From Basidiobolus meristosporus CBS 931.73 (lineage: Eukaryota > Basidiobolomycota > Basidiobolomycetes > Basidiobolales > Basidiobolaceae), in NCBI GenBank assembly GCA_002104905.1, contig MCFE01000153.1, positions 62,001 through 126,000 of the forward strand: DNA of 64,000 bases, given 5' to 3'. Shown piece after piece: positions 32,401 through 43,507 of the stretch (positions within the stretch are counted from its first letter, which is position 1; each line of letters opens with the position of its first letter). The notes below the pieces were generated by a model. The model was given only the letters and a program-made list of their open reading frames with translations. It did no database searches and was not told the origin of the DNA. Made by a program: the position numbers and the translations under genes.

Positions 32401-33440
32401 GTAGAGTTAGTATGCTTTACACTCATTGCAGTAGCCCAAAAATATGCATTTTACACTTTTTGGCTCAAATTTTGACTGATTTCTGGTCAGTTTCTTGGCA
32501 TATGCTATATACCCAAGTATTTTCAGATGTTCTACACTTGGTCTGTATCCATACCATGCTTCTAAGGTAGTAGAATCACAAAGTATTCTGTTATAACTCC
32601 TATTTTTAAGACATACAGAAGTGGCAACTGATTCCACCCAACAATCATTGGATAATTTTTGATCATTAATCATAGATCTTGCCATATCAATTATTGATCT
32701 GTTAGCACATTCTGCTACTCCATTTTGCTGTGTGGAGTATGGTACAGTAGTCCCTTGCCTTATCCCATGAATTTTGCAGAAGTGGATGAAGGGTTTTGAG
32801 GTATATTCACCACCATTGTGAGAGCATATTTTCTTGATTTTTTCACCAGTTTCTCTCTCCACCATGTTTTAAGCTCCCCGAACTTAGACAGAGCTTCTTC
32901 CTTTCTCTCCATGAAGTAGACCCATGTGCTTCTTTTACAATCATCAATAAGGGTGATGAAATACTTCATCCCACCTAAGGATAAATTTTGCACAGGTCTG
33001 CACAGATCTATGTGAGTCAGATCTAATTTTTTCTTAGTTTTGATTAACCCAGAGCTCTTGAACGGTTGTCTGGCTTGTTTCCCATATATGCAGGCTTCAC
33101 AGTGCTCCAAATTAACTAGTGGATCAATTTTTACTACAGAAATTAGCTTATCTTTCATCATTTTGCACAAATAATCAATATTGATGCGTCCAAATTTCCA
33201 GTGACAATGTATTGATGTTTCTGCACTCACGTTACTTATATTGGCTTCCAGATATGATGGAATACAAGTCAACTTATACAGTTTCCTATTTCTGATACCC
33301 AAAGCAATATGAGAGCCATTTTGATCAGTGATCTTGCATCCAGAACTGTCAAAGCTGAAACTGAGCCCTTCTGGTGTGGCCTTGCTTACAGATAGTAGGT
33401 TCTTGGCTATTTCTGGTACATAGAATACTTTGTTAAAGGT
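32401..33440 (-). pseudogene. Copia-E1 integrase and pre-integrase
   Basis: Frames 32407-32865 and 32760-33500 (minus) hold ETGEKIKKICSHNGGEYTSK, VPYSTQQNGVAECANRSIID (catalytic Glu region), the zinc-binding CEACIYGKQARQPFKSSG and LTHIDLCRPVQNLSLGG with the first Asp. The pre-integrase segment FYVPEIAKNLLSVSKATPEG is cut at 33441 by the gypsy C LTR. Confidence 0.8.
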
Positions 33441-33813
33441 TGTGAGTAGTAAATGCAGTACCCACTCTTTGCCCAAGAGTTCTCCCCAGAGTCCTACCAA
33501 AAGTCCCCCAGTATCCTCCCAATGATTCCCCCATGCACCCTCCCTCCTATCCTACCCTTATCTAGTTAGAACACCTACCATAACAGGAAGGTGTTCACAC
33601 CCCTATTTTATAACACATTGACTATTATCTAAGCCCCCCCCCAAGTGATATATATATGTACCCAATCAAACCAAGACAGAGAGATTTTGGTATGGCATAA
33701 ACACAAGTCTTTATTACCTTGCTACCTTCTATTGGAAGCTATTCTGAACTAAGTGGTACTGACTTGACCTACAAGCTCTCCCACTCACCAAGTACAGTCA
33801 GTAATAACCCACA
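33441..33813 (+). repeat. 5' LTR of Gypsy-C
   Basis: Ends TGTGAGTAGTAAATGC and AATAACCCACA. It contains a TATA-like GATATATATATGTACC near 33648 and AATAA/ATAAACAC-type sequence near 33697. It is followed by TATTTGGTGCTGTCTCTG, a possible primer-binding site. Confidence 0.9.
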
Positions 33814-33859
33814 TATTTGGTGCTGTCTCTGCGGAAATAAGCACAAGTGAGGTAATGAC

Positions 33860-34610
33860 TACTACAATCAAACTAAAACATACAAGGAAAGAGAGAGAAA
33901 GCCCTTGAGTGGTTTGATAAGTTTGAGAGAGTTAAGGTTAATGCAGGATGGGACAACAATAAGAAAGTAAGGGAGTTTGCAAGATATATGGATTGGAGGA
34001 TGCAGTTAAAGACAACTGGGATGCACTAGAAGAAGCCTACGAGGCACGCTTTCTATATGCCAAAGGATACCACTACAAAGCCCTTCTACTGTCCTCATGG
34101 AAGAAAATCAGAGAGAGCTATGAAGCCTACACTGAACTGTTTCTCCAACAAGTTTGATGTCTCCTAAAGGACAAAATTGCCAAACAACAGCTCATATGGT
34201 ATTACATCATGGGCTTAGACAACAAAATAAGACGTAGAGCATCAAAAGAACAACAGGGATGTAAAACACTGCAAGAGCTTATTGAACAAGTACAAGGGGC
34301 CATCTTGCCATGGGGGCTACCCTATAGTGATCCAAATGATTGAAGGACAGGTATCCCCTGTAAGAAAGGAAAAATTGCCTCCCTGAAAGACCGTGAGTTA
34401 GAGGAGTTACAGCAAAAGGTCCAAGAACTCTTGATCAACAATGTCCAAGAAGCCCCAAAGAAGGTGATAAACTCTGGGTAGCTGTTGTAGATCTAAAGGC
34501 CCAGGTACAAGCCCTGACCCAACAGATGGAACAACCACGACAACAGTATCTGTGTTATGTGTGTGGAGAAGTAGGTCACCGGGCCCACAAATGTGAAAAA
34601 TGGTATGGAT
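33860..34610 (+). pseudogene. Gypsy-C Gag
   Basis: Frames read WFDKFERVKVNAGWDNNKKV, then SWKKIRESYEAYTELFLQQV, which resemble the retrotransposon Gag domain. A zinc knuckle CYVCGEVGHRAHKC (C-x2-C-x4-H-x4-C) lies at about 34555-34596. At least one frameshift (near 34005) and several stops break the frame. The product would be the particle protein of the element. Confidence 0.7.
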
Positions 34611-35517
34611 GAGAAGCTGTACTGGACACATAAGAGAAGAAGGCATCAAAAGACAGAGTCCCTTGCCAGGAGGCCAACAGGACTCAGTCAATCTAAGCTC
34701 TCTGGTCAGGACAGTCAAAGTGCGGAAGAAGAAGCGTCAACATAATTCTTCTAGAGAGGAGGCAAAGGAACCTGTAGTAGAGGTTCTGTCAAAAGGAAAG
34801 AGCACAGAATTAGGTGAAGAAGTACGGAATGAGCCTTGGGAAGAAGTGTTAAAGCAAACAAAGAATGCTAGCATGTCTTCCCATGGCCTATTCCCCATAA
34901 TGAAGGTACTAGAGCAAACCAAGGAAACCCTCCCAATAACCAATTTACTGGGACTTGCCCCGGCTCTAGTCAAGGAACTGATAGAGGGATTGAAGGAGAT
35001 AATAATCCTTCATGTCATCCAGATGGACCTGCAAAAACCAAATAAAGGTACATACTTAAAGGTACGTATAGAGAATAAGGAGATTCTTGCCCTTATTGAC
35101 ACAGGATCCTCTACGTTGATCATGTCAGAGTCATTAGCAAAACGTCTAAAATTAGACATAGTCCCCAACAACACCATTCAAGTACGGCTAGCAAATGACC
35201 AACTGGACACAATAGTAGGCATGGTGCCTAATTGCCCCATCCAGCTAGGCAACTTGATAATACACCAAGATGTCATGGTTCTACCTGTTGCAGCCAACAA
35301 CTTACTCATTGGCAAGAGTTGGTTTATCCAACATAAGATGGATATACTTTACAGTGCATCTAAACTCAGGTGGGATACCAAGAGTATCCCACTGATTTAT
35401 ATCACCAATGAGAGCAAGGTGCGTAGCAACAGTGTGATGATCAAAGAGGTGAAACCATTGCAGTCTCCAATCATCACACAAAATGTGATAAAAATACCAC
35501 CTACTAGTAAACGGTGA
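34600..35517 (+). pseudogene. Gypsy-C aspartic protease region
   Basis: A 305-codon open frame, overlapping the end of the Gag knuckle. The retropepsin motif ALIDTGSSTLIMSESLAKRL is at about residues 163-182 (DTG triad), followed by VMVLPVAANNLLIGKSWF, the flap-to-end region. The N-terminal 120 residues are a charged linker. The apparent ATG is inside the Gag-Pol junction and is unlikely to be a true start. A stop at 35515 separates it from RT. Confidence 0.75.
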
Positions 35518-36728
35518 TCTCATTAGAGACACCAATAGCTTATTCAACAAGCGGAAGAATGATAACCACAGCAAAGGCATCCCAGCAACTGGAAGGAATC
35601 TCAATCCCTAAGGTATGGTTTCCACCAAAATTTGAAACGCAAAGTGTGAGGTGCTTAGTGGTCAACAACAAGTGACACATGGTGACATTGCCTAGAGGAG
35701 TGTCATTGTTAAACCTAGAGGAAGTTGATGGAATCAACCAAGGACCACCTACAAACACGGAACCAGAAGAATAACTCCCTAAACTAGATGTGGACCCTGG
35801 TCTACCGCCTATGTTATGAGACAAGTTCCTAGAAGGAATACGCCCACTTGCCCAAGTATTCTCTAAGAACTAAGTAATTAGTCATATACCTGGGGTATAT
35901 CACCAAATCCACCTTACCAACAAATACCCCATCAAGCAAAAAGCCTATAGGAACTTGGAAATTGACATGGACTATATCAAAGAGATGATTGAAACTTTAT
36001 TGAAAGACAACAGCTTTACAGAGAGCCAGTCTTTGTGGGCCTCCCCCATAGTGATAGTCCCAAAGAAAGAGAGAAAGCAACGCTTTTGCATTGACTACCA
36101 AAAATTGAACGCCATCACCCAGAAGGATGTGTATCCACAACTGCAAATAGACAACCTGTTGGACAGATTAATTGGAGCTAAATATTTTAGTTCTCTTGAC
36201 TTAATCTCTGGGTATTGGCAAGTAGAAGTAACCCCGGAAGATTGACCCAAAGCCACTTTTATATCACTGTTTGGATTATACAAATGGAACCAACTACCCT
36301 TTGGCTTGTGCAATGCCCCCGCTGTGTTCCAATAGATGATTGACAAAGTGATAGGAAATCTATAATGGGAATGTGCTCTTGTGTATCTGGACAACATCAC
36401 AATATATTCCCCCAATGTAGAAGAACATATACACAACGTTCAATGTATCCAGACAGCCCTCCTTGAGAACCAACCCAAACTACATCCCATGAAGTGCCAT
36501 TTCCTGTATACAAAATTGTTGTTCCTGGGCCACAAGATCTTGGCAGATGGAATATACCCCTCTACTTCACTCTTGAAAGCCATTCAAGATACACCCACAC
36601 CAAAGGATATTAATGTAGTGTTGGGATTCCTAGGATTAGCCAGCTACTATTGCCGCTTTGTCAGAAACTTTGCAACAATAGCAGCCCCCCTATACAAATT
36701 GACGCAAAAAGATCAGTGTTTTATATAG
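35518..36728 (+). pseudogene. Gypsy-C reverse transcriptase (YLDN active site)
   Basis: Frames 35955-36245 and 36381-36728 contain QSLWASPIVIVPKKERKQRF, CIDYQKLNAITQKDVYPQLQ, FSSLDLISGYWQVEVTPED, then VYLDNITIYSPNVEEHIHNV and the connection block LGFLGLASYYCRFVRNFA. The second Asp of YxDD is Asn (AAC at 36393-36395). A TGA at 36242-36244 and later stops split the domain. Confidence 0.85.
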
Positions 36729-37299
36729 TCAGAGCCTCAAAAGAGAGCATTTGATCAGTTGAAACATTCCCTGACGTCACCGCCAGTGTTACGTTTTCCC
36801 AATTGGGATGCAAGATTTTTTATTAACTGTGATAGAAGTCTCACTGGTGTAGGTGCTGTACTGGGACAATACCACCAACCCAGCAAATTCCACCCAATCG
36901 GTTATGTGAGCCGTTTGTTAAACAAACACAGGCATCACTACCCTGTTACCAAGATAGAATGTCTGGCTGTTGTTTATTCAATTAAACAATTCCATACATA
37001 CATACATGATTGCCAATTCACAATAGTAACAGACCACAGCGCACTGGTCTGGCTGATGAATACTAAAGACTTTATGGGTCAACTAGCACATTGGGCCCTC
37101 CAACTACAAGAATACAACTTCAAAATAACTCACTGTGCTGGCAAGAAACACCAAGATGCAGACTTCCTCAGTTGCTATGCTGTTTGCCAAGTATGCGTCA
37201 GCAATGACTACAAAGACGTAATCTGCTTTAAAAGAAGAGGGAAGTATCCCAAACATGTTGTTACAAACAAGCAGAAGCGAGACTTTTGAAAGAAATGGT
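36729..37299 (+). pseudogene. Gypsy-C RNase H
   Basis: The frame 36759-37289 is open for 176 codons: FINCDRSLTGVGAVLGQYHQ (usually a CDAS-type start, here CDRS), GYVSRLLNKHRHHYPVTKIE, TIVTDHSALVWLMNTKDFMG and FKITHCAGKKHQDADFLS. The first catalytic Asp (in NCDRS) and the TDHSAL Asp are kept. The exit motif has DADFLS where DADALS is usual. Confidence 0.8.
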
Positions 37300-38420
37300 G
37301 TCAGTACAAAGTACAAGAAAACCAATTAGGGCTCCTCCAAGGACAGTTCAGAGTTGAGGTACCCCCAATAACTGCCCACAAAGAAATCATACAAGAAAGA
37401 CATATGTCATTAGGATACGCTAACCCTCTAACAACATACAAGATGTTAAGAAAGATGTTTTATTGGAAAAAAATGATGACCACAGTTGTGAATACGCTAC
37501 AAAGATGCTCCACCTGCAAAAGATTTAACCAAAGTCAAAAGATAGGGACAACCGCACCAATACCGCTTGACCTACCCTTCTATTGGGTAGGGATTGACTT
37601 TGTTGGGCCCTTTTTGAAAACAAAGAAAGGAGAACAATACATAATAATTGCTACCAATTATTTCTCACAGTGGGTAGAAGCCCAAGCCATCCAAAATAAA
37701 GACCAGAAGACAACCGCCCAATTCATTCTGGAACACCTCATCTGCTGGCATGGATATCCTCAGATACTCCTGTCCAACAATGGTGGCTCCTTCCTGAACA
37801 ACACCGTGGCCCACTTGTGCAAAATGATGGGCGTGAAACAGGTCTTCACAGTCGCGTATCCCCCCCAGACCAATGGATTAACCAAGAGGATGGACCAGAC
37901 GTGTTGCTGCATACTAGAGAAGCTCCACTGGGAACTACCCCAATCATGGGCCAATCTACTCCCACTGACACTCCTAGCAATGCGTACAATACCAAATAAA
38001 ATGACAGGTTTCTCCCTGTACAAAGTGTTGTACGTACAAAGGCCCAAGTGGTGTAAAGAAGTTGAATTGGCAATGGAAGGTATTCCCTTGACAACACATA
38101 ACAACTATGTAGAAAGGTTGATACACCATATTGCCCACCTATACATAAAAGTATTTGAAAATGTCAACAAGCACCTTCCCTCTCCACCCAAAAATGAGAA
38201 ACTAATGGGACAAAAGTGGAAACCAGGCGATAAAGTGTGGTACAATCAAACTGTTGCAGGCCTCAAGTTTTGCCCATGATATACACCCCAATGGATTGGC
38301 CCTTGCACTGTCATTAGCTTGGACCATGGTCCAAAGTACACCAATACCCTGAACAACAGACAATCTGCAATGTAGCACCAGCCCATCTGAAACCATTTAA
38401 TGATGATCCACCAATCATCA
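37300..38420 (+). pseudogene. Gypsy-C integrase with mutated catalytic triad
   Basis: Frame 37404-38279 (291 codons) contains CSTCKRFNQ (zinc finger Cys pair), WVGIDFVGPFLKTKKGEQYI (first Asp), ILLSNNGGSFLNN (Asn at 37776 where the second catalytic Asp is expected) and PPQTNGLTKRMDQTCC (Lys at 37884 where Glu is expected). In the zinc finger the second His appears as Tyr (SLGYANPLTT). A GPY/F-like WIGPCTVISLDHGPK follows near 38300. No chromodomain is visible. Confidence 0.85.
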
Positions 38421-38527
38421 CTGAAACCAAAGTGTGATTAAACAATTATCAGGACAAGGATAGAGGAAGACACAGGATACATACAAAGTTTATTAAAGGA
38501 GATTTTAGTTGATATAGGCACATATGA

Positions 38528-39736
38528 TATGTGCAAGGAAGTTTGCCCAAAGGGAAGAATAAAAGAATGCATATGGAAAGCGCCAAAGGAAACAGTTCAC
38601 CCAAAACTGGCAATACCCCTCCCACCAGCAAGAACCAAGAGGATATCAACAACAAAACTGACCTGCAAGTGTTGAAAGATATGGTACAAGTGTTATGTGC
38701 AACAAGAGCCACCTAGGAAGAGTTGTTTGCTGGAGCAGTCACGTTGATACAAGACACAATCAGAGAGGGACAAGACAAGCTACCCACACCAATACAAAGC
38801 ATGGAGATACTACCTAAGAAGACCGTGTACCACCTAAGAGGAGGTTCCTTGATCATTAAGGAGTAGGACGCCACACTGATTCCCATATCCATACTGGACA
38901 CAGTCAGACAGAAGACACAAGGAATCAACTGTTGCGCCCTCACAAGACCTTGAGAGCCCCCCTGTTTTGTTGCATACTTGCCATTGATAGGTACCACGGT
39001 TGTTGAGGTATATGCAGACCTGGTACAAGCAGCAAGAGCACCAGAAGTAGAACTCCCAATCAAGGGACTCCTCCAAGAAATTTGCAAACATCTCAAACAG
39101 CATTTCCAAGAAGGAACCATCTTAGAGAAGATACGCCAACAGATTAAATACACGGGCCAGTTAACCCATGCAATCCACCAAGTTGCTGTGTTACAACTAT
39201 TACAGTGGTTTACCATAGGACAACTCAGGAACCAGTACAAAGTCCAACTCCAAGAAGCCAAAGAAACCACTGCAGACTCTGTAGAAACCATGAGGCAAGT
39301 ACAAAAGCGCCTCAATTGTGCCACAGTTTCTACAGAAGAACTACAATATGTCTCAGAAGAAGCAAAAACTTGTTACCAACAATGGGTGACTGCTAACCAA
39401 GTGTACACCCTCTTGAAAAGGTCCCCCACCATCATATTGAACACAAAAAGGACAAACCCCAACAACATTTGCAAGATAAAGAAGCAAGACTTTATCATGC
39501 TATTGCACCTTTTCTTGTTCTCTGACCCTCCCAAGGAACTTACCCAGAACCCTATGGTTTGCCAACTATTTGGCTCTGTGGAAAACATCCCTCAAGCAAC
39601 GCAAGCCGCACCCCACTCTGCTGCCAAATGGTATCAGGTATTTGCCTGCAACCCCCTTGCAAGTGACAACCAGCAATGGTACTATGGTGACTCCCCATGC
39701 TCCGTGAACAAAATTGACCCTGTAGAAGCAAGTTAG
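38528..39736 (+). pseudogene. Gypsy-C extra ORF between integrase and 3' LTR
   Basis: One reading frame spans about 400 codons, with the first in-frame ATG at 38567. It is interrupted by three stops (near 38714, 38864 and 38951) and then open from 38954 to 39736. The predicted protein is mostly helical in appearance, with long polar stretches such as LRNQYKVQLQEAKETTADSV and VSTEELQYVSEEAKTCYQQW. I see no signal peptide, transmembrane segment or known domain, so it is not an obvious envelope gene. A frame this long in the env position is unusual for fungal Ty3/gypsy. Its function is unknown. Confidence 0.65.
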
Positions 39737-39781
39737 TCAAAAGAACTTCAAGGACAAAGCTCCCTCTTAACCCCTGGGATA

Positions 39782-40154
39782 TGTGAGTACTAAATGCAGT
39801 ACCCACTCATTGCCCAACAGTTCTCCCCAGAGTCCTACCAAAAGTCCCCCAGTATCCTCCCAATGATTCCCCCATGCACCCTCCCTCCTATCCTACCCTT
39901 ATCTAGTTAGAACACTTACCATAACAGGAAGGTGTTCACACCCCTATTTTATAACACATTGACTATTATCTAAGCCCCCCCCCAAGTGATATATATATGT
40001 ACCCAATTGAACCAAGACAGAGAGATTTTGGTATGGAATAAACACAAGTCTTTATTACCTTGCTACCTTCTATTGGAAGCTATTCTGAACTAAGTGGTAC
40101 TGACTTGACCTACAAGCTCTCCCACTCACCAAGTACAGTCAGTAATAACCCACA
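39782..40154 (+). repeat. 3' LTR of Gypsy-C
   Basis: 373 bp, TGTGAGTACTAAATGC...AATAACCCACA, followed by the target duplication AAGGT at 40155-40159. Confidence 0.9.
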
Positions 40155-41193
40155 AAGGTCAGTGTATGGCTTCCTTCACCGTTTCTTAGGTTTACTTAGA
40201 TAGTTCCTTCTCCCACTGCATCAAGTGTTCTATTGTCACCCATGAAAACCTTCTTGATTTGAATTTCTTGATATTGGGTTAAAAGTTCTTTTTGTGTGTA
40301 AAGTGTTGCAATGCTCCAGAGTCAATATACCACATCTGAGAATCCTTGTTTGTGGTCAGATTTAGTGCAGATATGAATAGTCTATCCTCAGTTGTTGCAG
40401 CATTTCCATATTCAGGCTTTTTCTGCTGACTATCTTTCTTTTTGAAGCACTGGTCTGATGTGTGTCCTTTCCTTTTGCAGTAGTTGCAAGACAGGTTGCT
40501 GTGCCTTTGTAAGGTCTTGGGTACCTCCGTTGTTGGTTATCATTGCTTATTAACGCATTTTCTTATTCCTTCTTATTGGTGCTTGATTTTCTTAATTGTT
40601 CATCCAGGGGCCTTCAATACACAAAATTTAAGGTAAAATCTTCAGTTCTGGACTCTAGGGCTGATACAAGACCCAGCAACTCATCTGTCAGGCTATTCAG
40701 GATGGTAACTATCACATCCTCATCAGTAGTTGGTATGCCCACAGATTCCATTTCATCTACCATCAGGGTAACTCTGTTAATTAGATTTTTCATTTCTTCT
40801 CCTGGCAGCATCTTTGTAGTAAAGAATTTTTGTCTCAGATACGTTTTCTTAGCAGCTGAACATGACTGGTAGGTGTCTTCTAATGCCTTCCAGGCATTCT
40901 TTGCCATTTTTGCTCTTCAGCATTGAATTAGCAATTTGTCTTTAACATTAAGGCATATGCAGTTAAAGGCACTTTGTTCTTTCTACTGGTACTTTAAGGC
41001 TTCCTCTCCCACATCTTTAGGAGGGCATTCTTCTCCCATGACAATATCTCAAAGGCCTCCTTCTTGCAGCAGCATTTTCATCTTCACCTTCCACACTTGG
41101 TAGTTAGATCCATCCAACTTTTCAGCAGAGGGAGAAATTCCAGTAATAGCAGTAGTAGATATTGCAGAGAGTGACAGCTTGGGGCTCATAACC
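40155..41193 (-). pseudogene. Copia-E1 Gag and protease lead-in
   Basis: Minus-strand frames 40614-40907 and 41049-41237 hold SAEKLDGSNYQVWKVKMKML (Gag start), WKALEDTYQSCSAAKKTYLR and GEEMKNLINRVTLMVDEMES. The protease-like IDSGALQHF and the zinc knuckle CNYCKRKGHTSDQCF are encoded between 40320 and 40500. It is the copia sequence resumed after the Gypsy-C insertion. Broken by frameshifts. Confidence 0.75.
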
Positions 41194-41542
41194 TGTTGTA
41201 AGAGTCTTGGAGATATTGGATGTGATTGGGTGAACAAGTAGATTATGTGATTTTAACATAATGATTTATTGAATGTAAAAGTAGTATTTATTCCTTTACC
41301 TGGTCTTGGCATTACAAACATGTAGAATATGTTAAGGAAGGTCCCAAGAGCATGTATGCAAAGATTGGGGCTGTTTGGACAACTTTGAGAATTTTCATGT
41401 TCTGGGTACCTGGTATTTTGGTGAAAATATTCCAAGTAAATCCCAACAAGGAATTTGGTCAGTATTCTCTAGGATTTGAAGGTAATGATCTAAGTGACTA
41501 AGTTAGGTGAATATTTAGATGGAATTATGAATTTTTACAACA
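41194..41542 (-). repeat. Copia-E LTR, copy 3 (shared by Copia-E1 and E2)
   Basis: 349 bp, TGTTGTAAGAGTC...TTTTACAACA. The gag start of Copia-E1 abuts its low-coordinate side and Copia-E2 pol abuts its high-coordinate side, so it is at once the 5' LTR of one unit and the 3' LTR of the other. Confidence 0.85.
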
Positions 41543-42010
41543 GGTGTAACCTGTGGTGGATCTTCAGTCTTCCAAGTTTTGCCCCCAATCAGCATCAGAG
41601 TATCCCACAAGATCCTGTTCTGAATTCCTATAGGTGTATCCTAAGCAGATATCAGCAGTTCCTTCTAGGTATCCAAAAATTCTCTTAATTGCTGCAATAT
41701 GATCTTATCCATAGTTCTGAATATGCTGACTGACAACTCCCACTGAATATGAGATATCTGAACATTTTCTAAGCATGCTATACATCAGACTGCCAGCCAT
41801 AGATTAATAAGGAAAGTCAGGGCTTTCAGATGGCACAAAGCTCTCTTGATTTGGTAGAGTTTTGACCAAGTTGAGATTTTTCTCCATTGGGGTAGTGGCC
41901 AGTTTACAGTCTTCCATTTGGTACTTCTTTAGTATATCTTGAATATACTTGGATTGGCTTAGGGTGATAGTCTGGGTACTTCTGTCTATGGAGAACTTTA
42001 TCCCTAAGTA

Positions 42011-42540
42011 TTAACTGAGATTTCCTAGATTGGACATCTTGAACTCCTTAGATAGGCTGGATTTAGTCTCTTCCAATGTTTCCAAGTTATTGGTGGCTAT
42101 AGTAAGATCATCCACATATAGAGCTAATAGAGCTGGATTTGCTAAATCTGGCCTATAGTATATACTATAGTCAGCATTACTCCTTTGAGGCTCAAGTATT
42201 TCAAATAAGAATCTATGATGCAATTCAAGGCTCTTTGTGATTGTTTGAGTCTATATTCAAAAATGCAGTTTTTGCATCCATTTGATGAATAAAAAACTTA
42301 TATTTGGCAGCAATAGCCAATATTAATCTGATGGAGCTACACTTAGCTACCAGTGCAAAGGTCTCAGTATGGTCAAGTCCTTTTGTTTGCAAGTATCCTT
42401 TGGCCACAAGTCTTGCTTTGTATCTTTCAATTGTATCATCAGCCTTGTATTTTGTCTTAAAGACCCATCTGCATCCAATTGATTTTCAGTTGATTGGTAA
42501 TTTGAACCAAGTCCCAAGTTTGCTTTGCCATTAGGGCCAG
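42011..42540 (-). pseudogene. Copia-E2 reverse transcriptase
   Basis: Minus frames read IRLILAIAAKYKFFIHQMDA, then YYRPDLANPALLALYVDDLT and IATNNLETLEETKSSLSKEF. The YVDD catalytic motif is intact. A deletion or frameshift between the blocks removes the usual FYGLKQSPR region partly. It is followed, in element order, by the RNase H lead near 41550-41760. Confidence 0.75.
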
Positions 42541-42711
42541 ATATTCCTCAGTCATTGTAGATATCCAAAACCTTGCTGGAGGGCTATTTAGGGCTTCTTT
42601 TACAGTCTGGGGCTCAACATTATGGACTGAATAGGCATAGGCTAAGTTTCTACCCTCATTGATGTAGTTATTTAGGCTATTTCTTGTCTGGTGGGACCTC
42701 TGAGCATTTGA

Positions 42712-43454
42712 TTATGAAATGGTCACTACTGGGATATTTCTGGGCACTGATTTAGGCTTAACAACAATTGAAAAGTCCCCTGGAGTGACAAAACTCTCAT
42801 TGTTTTGCTCTGATTCATTCCTGACAATTGGTAGACTTGAGAGTAGATTTTTGTCATCATCTGATGTCATTTTTTGTGAAAACTTGGAATATTCATCAAA
42901 TAACACATCCATGGACTTTATCAGCTTCTTTGCTTTGGCATTATAGAGTCTGTATGCTTTACTCTCATTGCAGTAGCCTAAGAATATGCATTTTACACTT
43001 TTTGGCTGAAATCTTGACTGATTTCCAGGCAGTCCTTGGCATATGCTGTACACCCAAATATTCTTAGATGCTCTGCACTTGCTCTGTATCCTTACCATGC
43101 TGCAAATGGAGTAGAGTCACATAGTATACTGCTAGAATTCCTATTTTTAAGATATACAGCTGTGGCAGCTGATTATGCCCAAAAATTGTAGGATAATTTT
43201 TGATCATGGATCATAGATCTTGCCATATCAATTATTGATCTGTTTGCACATTCTGCTACTCTATTTTGCTGTGGGGAGTATGGTACAGTAGTCTCTTGCT
43301 TTATCCTATGAATTTTGCAGAAGTGGAAGAAGAGTTTTGAGGTATATTCTCCACCATTGTGAGGGTGTGTTTTCTTGATTATTTCACCAGTTTTTCTCTC
43401 CACCATGGCTTTAAGCTCTCTGAGCTTAGACAGAGCTTCTTCCTTTCTCTCCAT
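42712..43454 (-). pseudogene. Copia-E2 integrase
   Basis: Minus frames contain KTGEIIKKTHPHNGGEYTSK, VPYSPQQNRVAECANRSIID (the usual NG before the catalytic Glu reads NR) and PKSVKCIFLGYCNESKAYRL, the C-terminal block of copia integrases. Split by a frameshift near 43100-43170. Confidence 0.75.
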
Positions 43455-43507
43455 GAGTTAGACCCATGTGCATCTTGTATAATCATCAATAAAAGAGACT
43501 AAATACT

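Larger units (their letters stand above)
33441..40154 (+). mobile_element. Gypsy-C, complete Ty3/gypsy element with extra 3' ORF (target duplication AAGGT)
   Basis: 6,714 bp inserted in Copia-E1. The LTRs 33441-33813 and 39782-40154 are both 373 bp with seven differences counted by eye, about 98% identity. The flanking duplication AAGGT is at 33436-33440 and 40155-40159. The order is gag, protease, RT, RNase H, integrase, then an additional ORF before the 3' LTR. It keeps clearly more CpG than the older neighbours. RT and integrase active sites are mutated and several stops are present, so it is defective despite its youth. Confidence 0.9.
27745..41542 (-). mobile_element. Copia-E1, Ty1/copia element with two nested insertions
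   Basis: The LTRs at 27745-28093 and 41194-41542 (349 bp each, TGTTGTAAGAGTC...TTTTACAACA as read on plus) bound a minus-strand element. Its gag (40614-41193), protease/pre-integrase (40155-40600 and 33370-33440), integrase, RT and RNase H (to 28094) are split by a TIR composite (28842-31457) and by a complete gypsy C (33441-40154). Without insertions the element would be about 4.5 kb, normal for copia. Frames are broken by stops and indels. The 5' LTR is shared with the next array unit. Confidence 0.8.

Noticed and set aside
38528-39736. Envelope gene of an errantivirus-like element
   Set aside because: Position fits, but no signal peptide, cleavage site or transmembrane segment is visible; recorded as an extra ORF of unknown function.
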